A stretch of DNA of 48,837 nucleotides from CAZKHG01 sp964552655 (GCA_964552655.1 CAZKHG010000021.1:1-48837), one strand, 5' to 3'; counted from the first letter of the stretch, positions 15,997 to 25,751 are shown. Notes: generated by a model from the letters alone, not told the origin. Numbers and translations are program-made.

Positions 15997-18294
15997 ATGA
16001 AAAACAGATACTTAACAAACACTTTGTTTTTATTGGGGTTGCTGGTAGTATTTGGCGTTTCAATTTATTTATTCAGGGCACCTGAACCTTTACCAGCAGA
16101 TGCTGAAAGCGAACAATTTTCAGCTTACAGGGCATTTGAACACACAAAACAAATTGCCCAGAAGCCTCATTCATTGGGTACAGATGAGCACGAGAGGGTA
16201 AAGAATTATATTGTGAATGAACTAACAAGAATCCCAATTAGAACGACTTTGCAAACCACAACCTCTATTTATACCAAGCGTGGGCTAATTGCTGGTTATG
16301 TAACTAATATTTTAGGAACCTTAAAAGGGACAGAAAGTAAAAAATGTGTCTTAATTGTTGGCCATTATGATTCCCAGCCCCATACTTTAGGTGCAGCGGA
16401 TGATGGCTCAGCTGTTGCTTCAATGCTGGAAGCGGCAAGAGCGCTTAAGGAAATTGGAACTTTCAAAAATGATATCGTTTTTCTGTTTACCGATGGCGAG
16501 GAAGCTGACCTGTTTGGAGCCAAGGCATTTGTTGATGAGAACGGGCTTAAAGACAGCGTTGGAGTTATTTTGAATATTGAGGCTCGGGGTTCATCCGGCC
16601 CAAGTATTACTTATGAGGTTAGCCCCGAAAATGGTTGGATAATGCGTGAGTATGCCAAGGCTGTTCCTTACCCCTTTGCCCATTCCATTGCCTATGAGAT
16701 ATATAAGCTGTTGCCAAATGATTCAGATTTTACGCCCTTCAGAGAAGCTGGTCTTTCTGGGTTCAACATTGCTTTTATAGATGATTTTTCCAACTACCAT
16801 AGCATGACCGATAACCCTGTAAATCTAAGTTTGGGAAGTTTACAACACAATGGCAGCTATATTATGGCAATAGCAAAGCATTTTGGGAACTTAGATTTAT
16901 CCAACACCAAAGCTAAAGATATGTCGTACTTTAACTGGGCTGGCAGTTCACTAATTCTTTACCCTATTAGGTTTAACCTTTTCTTTGTGATTTTAATTAC
17001 AGGGTTATTTGCATTTGCAATTTATTTGGGGGTTAAAAAAAGACGGGTTAGCATAGGAAAAATACTTTTAGCTTTTCTGATTTTCATCTTTTCCATGACC
17101 CTTGTTTTGCTTTTTACATGGCTGTTACAAAAGGCAATTCTGGCATTGTACCCATACTATTCAATATTTTACTCTGCAAATTTCTATAACATAAAAGACT
17201 ACTTTTTTGCCTTTACCTGCCTTGCAATAGCTGTTTTCTCAGCAACTTATATGCTGCTAATTAAAAGGATAAGTGCTGAGAACTTTTTATTTGGCTCGCT
17301 GTTTTTCAATTATATAGTGATGTTTTTGCTCCTCTATTTCATACCCAGCGGAGCATACCTTTCAATTGTTCCCTTGATCTTTATACTTATTGGCCTTGTT
17401 ATTTGTATTGTTTTCAACCTCAATACAGAAGAAAATGAATGGAAATATTTTCTGGTTCACTTCCTGTCATTGATACCTGTTATCACCCTGCTTACTCCAT
17501 TAGTAAAAATGCTTTATGTAACTTTTGGCCTGAACACTATTTTCGGAGGGGTGGCTGTGGTTGTGTTACTTCTAGGCTACCTTATAATCCCAATGAAAAT
17601 AATATATGATCGTAAAAAGTGGTTGCTTCCAATTGTTGCAGTTTCATTTATGGTATTTAAGCTTTTGTCTGCCCATTTCAGCTCAGGATTTGACAAGGAT
17701 CAGCCACTGCAAAGCAATGTTTCATACTTTTTAGATTCTGATAAAAATAAGGCGGTTTGGTTTTCACCTCATCAGTTTATGGATGATTGGAAACAACAGT
17801 TCTTTATAAAACCGGAAACAAGCTCACTGACTACACTTTACCCTAATTCAGATTATAAATTCCTGCAAAATAAAGCTGATGTTTACGATATCCCAGCTCC
17901 AGTGGTTTTGGTTAATAATGATTCATTGAAAAATGGTATCAGGAGAATTAGTTTAACCTTTGAATCAATGCGTAAGGCACAGTATTGCAGGGTTTTGATC
18001 AGCAAGAATGCAAATCTTTCCAATATCATCATCAATGGGAAAAAAATATTTGATAAAAACTTTTATTCAAAACCCCAAAACAACTTCTACACCCTTACCT
18101 ACTTTGGTTTGAGTAAAAAAACGTTGGAACTGCAACTTGATTGCCAATCAACAGGCAAGTTTGAGGTTATATTGATTGAGAGCAAAATTGGTTTACCCGT
18201 ATTTCCCGGTTACAAACCCATGCCTGATTTTATTATCCCCGATAAAGGGTTTACCAGCAATGTTACAATTGTTAAGAAAACCTGGGAGCTTTAG
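15997..18294 (+). CDS. M28 family membrane metallopeptidase, ERMP1-like
   Basis: The 765-residue protein starts at ATG 15997, which leads straight into a hydrophobic anchor (NTLFLLGLLVVFGVSIYLF); a longer reading from a TTG at 15880 adds residues without a signal. The peptidase domain (about 60-310) has the M28 ligands in order: H123 in GHYDS, D135 in GAADDGS, catalytic E168 and ligand E169 in TDGEEADLFG, E195 in LNIEARG, and H268 in NYHSMTD. Glutamate in place of the usual aspartate at the LNIEARG position is the pattern I know from ERMP1-type enzymes. About eight hydrophobic segments follow (about 325-580), then a soluble C-terminal domain, also ERMP1-like. It should be a zinc aminopeptidase facing the periplasm. 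No neighbours share its role; the next gene is convergent, 6 bases away. Confidence 0.9.
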   Translation: MKNRYLTNTLFLLGLLVVFGVSIYLFRAPEPLPADAESEQFSAYRAFEHTKQIAQKPHSLGTDEHERVKNYIVNELTRIPIRTTLQTTTSIYTKRGLIAGYVTNILGTLKGTESKKCVLIVGHYDSQPHTLGAADDGSAVASMLEAARALKEIGTFKNDIVFLFTDGEEADLFGAKAFVDENGLKDSVGVILNIEARGSSGPSITYEVSPENGWIMREYAKAVPYPFAHSIAYEIYKLLPNDSDFTPFREAGLSGFNIAFIDDFSNYHSMTDNPVNLSLGSLQHNGSYIMAIAKHFGNLDLSNTKAKDMSYFNWAGSSLILYPIRFNLFFVILITGLFAFAIYLGVKKRRVSIGKILLAFLIFIFSMTLVLLFTWLLQKAILALYPYYSIFYSANFYNIKDYFFAFTCLAIAVFSATYMLLIKRISAENFLFGSLFFNYIVMFLLLYFIPSGAYLSIVPLIFILIGLVICIVFNLNTEENEWKYFLVHFLSLIPVITLLTPLVKMLYVTFGLNTIFGGVAVVVLLLGYLIIPMKIIYDRKKWLLPIVAVSFMVFKLLSAHFSSGFDKDQPLQSNVSYFLDSDKNKAVWFSPHQFMDDWKQQFFIKPETSSLTTLYPNSDYKFLQNKADVYDIPAPVVLVNNDSLKNGIRRISLTFESMRKAQYCRVLISKNANLSNIIINGKKIFDKNFYSKPQNNFYTLTYFGLSKKTLELQLDCQSTGKFEVILIESKIGLPVFPGYKPMPDFIIPDKGFTSNVTIVKKTWEL

Positions 18295-18300
18295 GCAAAA

Positions 18301-20046
18301 CTACCTTAGAATCTTACGAACAAAAGCAACTGTAAAGTACGACATCATGAAAACACCGATGAATCCATTGAAAACGGCAAATATTCTTAATATCCCAAGT
18401 GGTACAATTTCACCATAACCAATAGTAAAGTAAGTTATGCCGGTGTAATACAATGAAACTAAAAATTTATTTATGAAAGTGCTTTCCGGGTTAACATTTG
18501 CCAGACTTGCATCAGTGAAAAAAGGCACTATCGTATATAAAATGGCAAAAAATACTATTACCACGATATTGCTAAATACTACCCGCATGGGTGAGGTAGC
18601 GTAAAGTCCCATCCAATCAAAAACTAGTTTTTTGAAACCATAGGTCGGGTATTGCCAAAAACCTGATGCTTTACTTTTACTAAGTGATTCATTGAGAATT
18701 GCTTTTGATTCACACCTTTTGAACTCAATATAGGCTTCATCCTCATCATCGTATTGACCTGAGCTATTGAAATTTTGTTTCAGAATCCGGAATTGTTCAG
18801 CCTTCTCACGGTGAGTTGTACTGGTTTGGCTGTAAATTAACCGTTTCAGATCGTTTACTTCCCAATCAATATACATTAACCCCAACAATCTCATTCCGGC
18901 AAGGTTAAGAGTATCAACTTTGGGAGGATCGCCATGGGTGTAAAACTCAACGATATCCCGGAAGGTACTTCCCTCCAGATTAAGCTCTTGGCATGTATCA
19001 ACATGTAAACTTAAAGTTGAGTTAAACTGGCATTCAGTGATATATAAGCCTTTAAGAATTGCACCTCTAAAGCTTACACCAGCTGGAAAAGTTGAACGTT
19101 CAAATATGAGCTCTGATTCTTTACCCTGGTAAAGATCAAAATTAACATAAGCATTGCCAAAAGATGCCCGTTTAAGTGTTACTTTTCCTGATGTTGCTTC
19201 AGCCCCCTCGAAGTTTACCTCGCCATCGCCAAATACACAGCGGTTAAAGGATGTACGGCCCGATCCAAATTCAACTGTTCTGAAATCGGTTCTCCCGTTC
19301 CCAAACTCAGTTTGCTCAAATGAGATGTGGCCATGCCCAAACTTGGCGTAGTGAAAATCAACCTTTCCCTGACCAAAACGAGCCACTTTGAAACTTACAT
19401 CACCATCGTTAAAACGGGCATTGATAAACGAAACATCGCCATCACCAAATTCGGTGTTGGTGAAATTAACCTCTCCGTTCCCAAAATCGGCATCCTGAAA
19501 ATCCTTTACCCCTACGTCAAAAATGGTGTTCTTAAAGTTGACTTCACCATCGTTGAACCGGCACATCGTCATGTTAAACTTATCAACCTTGATAAAACAG
19601 TTTGAGAAGTTAGCACCCTTTGAGTTAAACACCGATGAATGTAAAGAGAACTCCTTACCAACGATGATTGCCCCTTCAATGTTAAATTCACCTGAACTGA
19701 AATTGCCAAATGAGAGGTCAATATTGAAAGTGGTTTCAAAAAAGGCATTCCGGGCTGAAAACCCATTCATATTTATAACTGTATTCTTATCGAGTATCAG
19801 GAATCTCCTGCAGGCGGTAAAGGAAAACCCGTGCAAATAACATTCATCAAGGTTTATTGCCTCGCCTTTTCCAATCTTCTCGTAAATATCCTGAATAACC
19901 GGGGCTGCTAAAACATACTCAATGATATTCTTTCCCCGGTTGTCAAAAAGCTTGATCCGTGCGGTTCGGGTAGTTGTAAAACCATCATTTCTAATGAATG
20001 GTCGTTCAACGATTTCAACCTTGAATGTATCGAAACTATGAGCCAT
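18301..20046 (-). CDS. K+-channel-like protein with N-terminal 12-residue-repeat solenoid
   Basis: The 581-residue protein starts at ATG 20046. Residues about 116-320 form a tandem repeat with a period of 12: F-G-x-G-x-V-x-F-x-x-x-x. Eight near-perfect units span residues 188-283 (DNA 19198-19485, 36 bases each), flanked by weaker units on both sides. This is like a pentapeptide-repeat solenoid but with another period. A helical linker follows (about 400-470). The C-terminus has two membrane helices around a pore loop: ITYFTIGYGEIVP carries the selectivity filter TIGYG, and TM2 is NGFIGVFMMSYFTVAFV. A cation (K+) channel gated by a cytoplasmic beta-solenoid is the inference. It is the last gene of the minus-strand run that begins with GH47. 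Confidence 0.85.
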   Translation of the reverse strand: MAHSFDTFKVEIVERPFIRNDGFTTTRTARIKLFDNRGKNIIEYVLAAPVIQDIYEKIGKGEAINLDECYLHGFSFTACRRFLILDKNTVINMNGFSARNAFFETTFNIDLSFGNFSSGEFNIEGAIIVGKEFSLHSSVFNSKGANFSNCFIKVDKFNMTMCRFNDGEVNFKNTIFDVGVKDFQDADFGNGEVNFTNTEFGDGDVSFINARFNDGDVSFKVARFGQGKVDFHYAKFGHGHISFEQTEFGNGRTDFRTVEFGSGRTSFNRCVFGDGEVNFEGAEATSGKVTLKRASFGNAYVNFDLYQGKESELIFERSTFPAGVSFRGAILKGLYITECQFNSTLSLHVDTCQELNLEGSTFRDIVEFYTHGDPPKVDTLNLAGMRLLGLMYIDWEVNDLKRLIYSQTSTTHREKAEQFRILKQNFNSSGQYDDEDEAYIEFKRCESKAILNESLSKSKASGFWQYPTYGFKKLVFDWMGLYATSPMRVVFSNIVVIVFFAILYTIVPFFTDASLANVNPESTFINKFLVSLYYTGITYFTIGYGEIVPLGILRIFAVFNGFIGVFMMSYFTVAFVRKILR

Positions 20047-20090
20047 AAACGAAATTATTTATCCAAATATACAACTCATCAACGATTTAC

Positions 20091-22955
20091 TTATAACTCT
20101 CTCCTACAAATTGAGAAATATGGGCATGTTTTACATGTTTTAACCTCTTTGGTTTGATAAAAGGGTATCTCAGGGTTATAAATTTCACCGATCAGGTTTA
20201 ACAGGTTTAACTCAAAATCATTGAACCATGGGCTAAAAGATTCGACTATTTTGCCATCATTTTTGATATTTGGAAGGTAATCGGGTGAGGTATTCCGGAC
20301 AAACCAGAGCTGAGGCACTACATCATTGCAAACCCCTGATTTAATTAAGATGTAGCAGTAGGTAAACATCTGGAATATCTCTTTTACTTTCCCATGTTTA
20401 GCCGGATCAAACAGGTCATCGATGCTTTTAAAATTTCCTTTATCCTTATATGCCCCTGTTTTATAATCGAGTATTGTAGTATTGCCATTTCTTTTCTCCA
20501 GCCTGTCTATGAAGCCCCCTAGCCTGAAGGAAAAACTATTCGTATTGATTGAATGTTTCCCCGTTATAATTACCTGTTCTTCATGCCCTTCAAGCGTAAA
20601 TGGTGTTCTTTTGGCATCCACCTGCAACATTTTAGCTATAAGATATTTAACCTGATTTAGTACAAGGAGGTTCCGGCCTGATAAGCTTGCAACTGCTGAG
20701 GTTGTTGAGTTATTGTAATAAATATTCAAAAATGTTGATTCAATGATTCCATTAATCAGCTTTTTATTACTTATTAAGGTTTCTATATCAGCTTTTTCAA
20801 TCATCTTCTTAGGTATCTCCTTATAAACCAGCTCCATTGATTTATGTATGATTTGCCCAAATCCGGGGAGATCAATCTCTTCAAGCACTTCCTCTGGTTC
20901 TTTGATACCGGCAATACTCCTGAAATAGAACCTAAGCGGACAAAGTATGTAATTAGTTAATGCACTGGGAGATAAATATTTACCGTTAGCTGAAAGTTCC
21001 AAGAATTTATTCAGATTGTTAATAACCTGTTCGTTCTTAATAATTTCTATTGGCAATTCGGCGGATATTCCCAAATCCAGCTTGATTTCAACCTGCCTGA
21101 TCAATTCTGGCTTTTCATACATTAATTCAACCGCATACCTGCTTGGCTCACCGGAGGATAAACCTTCTGCCCTATTGCAATACACCAAGTAGATATTTTT
21201 TGCTCTTTGGAGCAACCTGAAAAAGTAGTATGAATAAATTGAATCGAGCTGTTTAATATCGGGGAGCTGGAAAGCATACCTCAGGGATGGGGTTATAAAT
21301 GATGGGGAATAGCTCTTTCCCGGGAGAATGTCATCATTAACTGATAGTACAATCAGGTTTTCGAAATCGAGGGTTCTGGTTTCCAGAAAACCCATCACCT
21401 GCAACCCTTCCAAGGGTTCACCGTTGAATGACACCCTTTGCTGTAATAAAACTTTTTTTAAAAGCTGTTGAAAAAGTTTAACGCTGATCTCAACTTCAAC
21501 ATTCGAAAAGGCATTGATTATTTTATTTATAGTCAGGTAGATAGAATATACAAACTCCAGATCAGTTCTTTTAGAGTTACTTACATCCCCACTAAAAAAA
21601 TTGGCTATGCGGTTGAAAACCGCAAGCAGGTAATGCGCAACCTGAATCCCCGTGTCATGTTTCTCCAAAATCAATTTAAAAATATCGGAGGATTCGCCTA
21701 AATCACTCATTTCAACATAAATCAGGTTTCTTGCTACTATCAGGTTTTTAATTTCTTCGGATTTTGCTGAATCTATAAATCGGATATAGGGATGATTTAC
21801 CAGGGAAAGCATATCCTTGTAATAGAATTGAACCTGATTTTCCCCTCCTTTTTTGGAGCTGATCTGCAAACGCAGTAAACATTCGGCAAGGGAATATGCT
21901 GGCGTTTCTTTCAACGGGTAACCCATGGTAATATTAACTGAGCCAACATCCTGAGGGATAGACGATAAAACATTCAGCAGCAAATTTTCATCAGGAAGGA
22001 TTATGGCGGTATTTATTCCAACATCTATCCCCTTATCACGAATTCCGGCGAGGATTTGTTTAATCGACTTGGCTTGCATTATGATTCCCGAAGATGAAAC
22101 AAGGTTCACCTGGTTGAGATTATTGAAATTATTGAAATGCCTGGAGGGAAGGCAATTGGGAAACTCCGTGATGTTTTGCCGGATGAAAGTACCCGCCTCG
22201 TGAATTTCATTATCGAGGTAATAGGAATCGTAATCCCAATAGAATAAAGCCCCTTTGAATTGCCGGGCGAATCGGAACAAACTTTTTTCACATTCATTCA
22301 GGGCATTAAAGCCAATAAAAACGATAGGTTCATGGTTGAATTGTAAATTATCATCTCCAAACCTATCTGATGCAATCCGGTACGCCAACCCCTCATAGCA
22401 CAATCCTTCATTAAGCAGCTGGTTTCTAAAATCGGTGTAGATGAGACCCAGTAAACTCCATATTTTGTAGTATTTTTCTTTGATCAGGGAGTTGCTATTG
22501 CCAAAATTGGCAAAGAATGATTTAATAGATTCCAGCTGTTCAGGGGTAAATCCGCCAAATTTCTCATCAATTTCCTTTAAATTCCTGATATTTGAAAATA
22601 AGATTTCGGGGTTAACCCTATGCTTATCAATCTGATCAAAATCAGCCAGCATTACATTCCCCCAATAGTAAAAACTATCGAATGTCTCCTGCGATTGCAG
22701 CTTTTCACAATAGATTTTATATAGTTTAAAAATCAGGAGTATAGGCTCAGCTGGTTTCAAACCGGATGTCTCATACATCAAATCAGAAATACCAACTGTT
22801 TTCGGGAGCCAGATGGGCTTTGGGATTATACCTGAAAGGTATTTTTGAAAGAAAAGGGTTGAACGGTGGCTTGGAAAAACGAGTGTAACCTTTTGTAAAT
22901 CATCGCCAAATCGGGTGTAAAGATCGCTTGCAACAAGTTTAAGAAAAGGTTCCAT
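20091..22955 (-). CDS. AddB-like PD-(D/E)XK nuclease / inactivated helicase-like protein
   Basis: This 954-residue protein resembles the AddB subunit of AddAB-type double-strand-break resection enzymes in its Bacteroidota form. The C-terminal nuclease has SPSALTNYILCPLRFYF, then FIDRLE and LDYKTG of the PD-(D/E)XK site. Cysteines C672, C941, C944 and C950 (CKTCPYFSIC) form the pattern that holds the iron-sulfur staple in AddB. The N-terminal region starts like a UvrD-like domain (VTLVFPSHRSTLFFQKYL), but a clear Walker A is not visible, as expected for AddB. The usual AddA helicase partner is not in the window. It follows the radical SAM gene after 10 bases. Confidence 0.87.
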   Translation of the reverse strand: MEPFLKLVASDLYTRFGDDLQKVTLVFPSHRSTLFFQKYLSGIIPKPIWLPKTVGISDLMYETSGLKPAEPILLIFKLYKIYCEKLQSQETFDSFYYWGNVMLADFDQIDKHRVNPEILFSNIRNLKEIDEKFGGFTPEQLESIKSFFANFGNSNSLIKEKYYKIWSLLGLIYTDFRNQLLNEGLCYEGLAYRIASDRFGDDNLQFNHEPIVFIGFNALNECEKSLFRFARQFKGALFYWDYDSYYLDNEIHEAGTFIRQNITEFPNCLPSRHFNNFNNLNQVNLVSSSGIIMQAKSIKQILAGIRDKGIDVGINTAIILPDENLLLNVLSSIPQDVGSVNITMGYPLKETPAYSLAECLLRLQISSKKGGENQVQFYYKDMLSLVNHPYIRFIDSAKSEEIKNLIVARNLIYVEMSDLGESSDIFKLILEKHDTGIQVAHYLLAVFNRIANFFSGDVSNSKRTDLEFVYSIYLTINKIINAFSNVEVEISVKLFQQLLKKVLLQQRVSFNGEPLEGLQVMGFLETRTLDFENLIVLSVNDDILPGKSYSPSFITPSLRYAFQLPDIKQLDSIYSYYFFRLLQRAKNIYLVYCNRAEGLSSGEPSRYAVELMYEKPELIRQVEIKLDLGISAELPIEIIKNEQVINNLNKFLELSANGKYLSPSALTNYILCPLRFYFRSIAGIKEPEEVLEEIDLPGFGQIIHKSMELVYKEIPKKMIEKADIETLISNKKLINGIIESTFLNIYYNNSTTSAVASLSGRNLLVLNQVKYLIAKMLQVDAKRTPFTLEGHEEQVIITGKHSINTNSFSFRLGGFIDRLEKRNGNTTILDYKTGAYKDKGNFKSIDDLFDPAKHGKVKEIFQMFTYCYILIKSGVCNDVVPQLWFVRNTSPDYLPNIKNDGKIVESFSPWFNDFELNLLNLIGEIYNPEIPFYQTKEVKTCKTCPYFSICRREL

Positions 22956-22965
22956 ACTAGATTGT

Positions 22966-23907
22966 TCATTTACAAAATAAACGCCCCTGCCAGGTATTTC
23001 TTTCTTCTAATTTTTTCTCGATCATGTTCAACAGCTGATCGGTTCGCAACCTTCCCCAGCCCGGAACAGCCAAGAACCAGGGTGGAGCCTCTCCTGTAAA
23101 CCGCTCAACCACAATATCCGGGTTTAACCGCTCCAGAAAATCAACAATAAAGTTAATATATTCTTCCATTCCAAAAAGGGAAAACATGGCCGGGTTTTCC
23201 AAAAACTGTTTTTCCATTGCAGTACCTTTGATAATCTGCAGCTGGTGAAATTTGACAGAGCTTAAAGGCAAGGAGGAAACAATTTCTGCTTCTGCAAGCA
23301 TTGCATCTCTTGATTCACCGGGCAAACCAAAAATTATGTGAGCACCGATGCTGATGCCTCTTCTGGCTGTCTCCTGAATAGCCCACACAGACTCCTCAAA
23401 TGTATGGCACCTGTTAATGAGTTCAAGGGTTTTATTATAGCATGATTCAATGCCGTATTCAATGGAGATATAATATTCTTGGGCTAATCCCTGAAAATAA
23501 TCCAGCTTAACTTCATCAACACAATCGGGTCTGGTGCCAATAACCAATCCAACAACTCTTGGGTGTGAAAGAGCCTGTTCATATATCTCTTTTAACTTTA
23601 TCAATGGTGCATGAGTATTGGAATATGCCTGAAAATAGGCAAGGTAGTTTTCTGCCCGTTTATACCTCACTGCATGAAACTCTATTCCCTCCTCAATTTG
23701 TTGTGCAACGGATTTTGATGGGTTGCAATAACTTGGGTTGAATGCATCGTTGTTGCAATAAGTGCAACCACCTGTTCCTTTAGATCCATCCCGATTTGGG
23801 CATGAAAATCCAGCATCAATGGTCAACTTCTGAACTCTACCCCCAAAAACCTTTTTGAAATAGTTGGCATAGCTGTTGAATCTCCGGTTATCTCCCCAAG
23901 GGTACAT
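22966..23907 (-). CDS. Radical SAM protein, TIGR01212/YhcC family
   Basis: The 313-residue protein has the family cysteine motif CPNRDGSKGTGGCTYC near residues 31-46 (C-X11-C-X2-C), which binds the [4Fe-4S] cluster that cleaves S-adenosylmethionine. KLTIDAGFSCPNRDG at the front, SIEYGIESCYNKTL, GAHIIFGLPGE and the C-terminal RFTGEAPPWFLAVP block also match. The substrate of the family is not established. It sits in the minus-strand run between ridA and the AddB-like gene, with gaps of 30 and 10 bases, but this order offers no functional clue that I can defend. Confidence 0.92.
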   Translation of the reverse strand: MYPWGDNRRFNSYANYFKKVFGGRVQKLTIDAGFSCPNRDGSKGTGGCTYCNNDAFNPSYCNPSKSVAQQIEEGIEFHAVRYKRAENYLAYFQAYSNTHAPLIKLKEIYEQALSHPRVVGLVIGTRPDCVDEVKLDYFQGLAQEYYISIEYGIESCYNKTLELINRCHTFEESVWAIQETARRGISIGAHIIFGLPGESRDAMLAEAEIVSSLPLSSVKFHQLQIIKGTAMEKQFLENPAMFSLFGMEEYINFIVDFLERLNPDIVVERFTGEAPPWFLAVPGWGRLRTDQLLNMIEKKLEERNTWQGRLFCK

Positions 23908-23937
23908 GAATATATGATTTGTTAAGATACCATTTTC

Positions 23938-24318
23938 CTATTCGGCTTGCGCAGCAATAACATCCATCTCAATACTAAAGCGATAGTGCAATTCACTTGA
24001 TGGAACAATAGTTCTGGCCGGTTTATGGTCTCCAAAAAAATCAGAATACACCTGATTAACCTTTGACCAAAGACTAATATCTGCTATGTAAATTGTAATC
24101 TTTAAAACATGGTTTTTATCACTGCCGGCAGCAATCAGTATTTCATTGATATTGTTTAAAACCTGAAGTGTTTGTTCCTCAATGGTTTCAAACTTTTTGG
24201 TGTCATGGTTAGGAATTAATGGCAGCTGTCCGGATATATATACCAACCCATTATGAACAACTGCTTGTGAATAGTGACCAGCAGGAGAAGGTGCATTTTG
24301 TGTGAAGATAATCTGCAT
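23938..24318 (-). CDS. ridA: RidA family enamine/imine deaminase
   Basis: This 126-residue protein matches RidA/YjgF/UK114 across its full length: NAPSPAGHYSQAVVHNGLVY, ISGQLPLIP, QVLNNINEILIAAGS and KPARTIVPSSEL with the arginine that binds the substrate carboxylate. It hydrolyses reactive 2-aminoacrylate and related enamines formed by PLP enzymes. The C-terminal half (RFSIEMDVIAAQAE) is typical, with the conserved E-x-(D/E)-x-x-A. It lies 10 bases after the amidohydrolase-like gene and 30 before the radical SAM gene. Confidence 0.93.
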   Translation of the reverse strand: MQIIFTQNAPSPAGHYSQAVVHNGLVYISGQLPLIPNHDTKKFETIEEQTLQVLNNINEILIAAGSDKNHVLKITIYIADISLWSKVNQVYSDFFGDHKPARTIVPSSELHYRFSIEMDVIAAQAE

Positions 24319-24328
24319 TAACTAAATT

Positions 24329-25735
24329 TTAGTTTCCACTGATTTTTGCACCGGGATTGCGTTTAATGGTTTTATAAAAATGCCCATCTTTAATAACTTT
24401 CTTTTTGGATAAGAAGTTTCTGTAGTTATCAAATGGATTCTGATCATAAATGATCAGGTTCGCTTTTTTCCCAACCTCCAGTGACCCAAAATTATTATCA
24501 ATTCTTAACATCTTAGCCCCATTAATTGTAGAAATACTGATTATATCAGGAATTGAAAACCCAGCCTGAGCAAGTAGCAACTGCTCAGATAATACGGCTT
24601 TGCCTCCATTCGGGCAATCGGTTCCAATCCTGATTGTTATGCCCTTATCGAAAATCTTTTTTACAAATTGCATCAATAATGTAAAATTTTCCCTGCCCCT
24701 TTCCATTTGAATATCAGAATTATCCGGGAAACTATCCTTTTCTGGATTTTTAAACCAAGAAAGGTTTAACATCTCAGCAATTTTATGAATTGAGGTTGAA
24801 AAGGAAACATTGGATTTTGCCAGCTCATCTACCAGATATTCGAGTTTATCAGCCTTAAAGTCCGTAATATACCTGAATATTTCCAGGTTGATTAAATTCT
24901 CACATCTTAAATTTTCACCTTTGTAAATTGAATCAATCCGGGCTTGAAAGATTTCCTTGTCGGCAGTTTCATTATATAGACTTAAAGGAATTGAGATTGC
25001 CTGGTCAAAGTTTCTAACTCCAAGTTTAACAGCATCTAAAATACCAGAATTTTGGTGAGATGATGAACTAATAACCTCAATATTAAGGCTATCAGCTGTT
25101 CTGATGGTTGATTGCAAAGATGGTTCATCAAGATTATAAAATACAATATACTTTAGCCCATTACTAGACCGATCTATAACATGTTGCTTGGCAAAAGCAG
25201 GATCTTCAATTTGAACAAAGGTTGGATCATTAACAGGTAAGGTGGGTTGTGAAGTAAATATTCGGCCTGATAATAGCAAGTCCACAAACCTATGCTGGTC
25301 TCCACTAATCCAATTATTAGTCTGGGGTAGCCAGCTATCGGGTTGTCCCGTTTCCAGAACGGATGTCACCCCAAAAGGTAGGTAAAAATCGGAAAAACGT
25401 TTGTGGTAGAAATGGTTTAAAAATGAAGGGATTTTGGAGGGCAATTTTGCCCTCCCGTTAAAAGCATAAGCAAGATGGGTTTTTGTATCAATATTGCCAG
25501 GTGTAACAAGTCTTCCATCAGCATCAATCACTTTTTTGGTCCGAACCGGTTCCCCGCTTTCAATAATCCCGGCAATGGTATCAGCACCAATTAAAATAGT
25601 CTGGTTATCAATTACATTTCCTGTTTTAACATCAAAAACCTTAGCATTTTCAATTATCAAATCATATTGGACAGGTTTTTTACAGGATATTAAACCAAAA
25701 AATATTGATATCAAAAATAATAATACATTTCTCAT
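24329..25735 (-). CDS. Amidohydrolase-family lipoprotein with degenerate metal site
   Basis: The 468-residue protein starts with a lipoprotein signal (FFGLISC, C18). The beta-domain and (beta/alpha)8 barrel are of the imidazolonepropionase/prolidase-like type: IIENAKVFDVKTGNVI and the C-terminal GSLEVGKKANLIIYDQNP are clear. The first metal motif is changed: NIDTKTHLAY, with K85 where HxH has its first histidine and H87 kept. Later ligands seem present in part (SSSSHQNSG, IRIGTDCPNGG with the aspartate). Activity could be lost or altered. It may act on a peptide or sugar derivative in the periplasm, but that is a guess. It follows the GH47 gene after 16 bases. Confidence 0.82.
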   Translation of the reverse strand: MRNVLLFLISIFFGLISCKKPVQYDLIIENAKVFDVKTGNVIDNQTILIGADTIAGIIESGEPVRTKKVIDADGRLVTPGNIDTKTHLAYAFNGRAKLPSKIPSFLNHFYHKRFSDFYLPFGVTSVLETGQPDSWLPQTNNWISGDQHRFVDLLLSGRIFTSQPTLPVNDPTFVQIEDPAFAKQHVIDRSSNGLKYIVFYNLDEPSLQSTIRTADSLNIEVISSSSHQNSGILDAVKLGVRNFDQAISIPLSLYNETADKEIFQARIDSIYKGENLRCENLINLEIFRYITDFKADKLEYLVDELAKSNVSFSTSIHKIAEMLNLSWFKNPEKDSFPDNSDIQMERGRENFTLLMQFVKKIFDKGITIRIGTDCPNGGKAVLSEQLLLAQAGFSIPDIISISTINGAKMLRIDNNFGSLEVGKKANLIIYDQNPFDNYRNFLSKKKVIKDGHFYKTIKRNPGAKISGN

Positions 25736-25751
25736 GATTAGAAAGTTAGGA

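Noticed and set aside
19198..19485. Eight 36-base direct repeats, at first sight CRISPR-like
   Set aside because: The units have no unique spacers, lie in frame inside a long coding region and translate to a 12-residue protein repeat.
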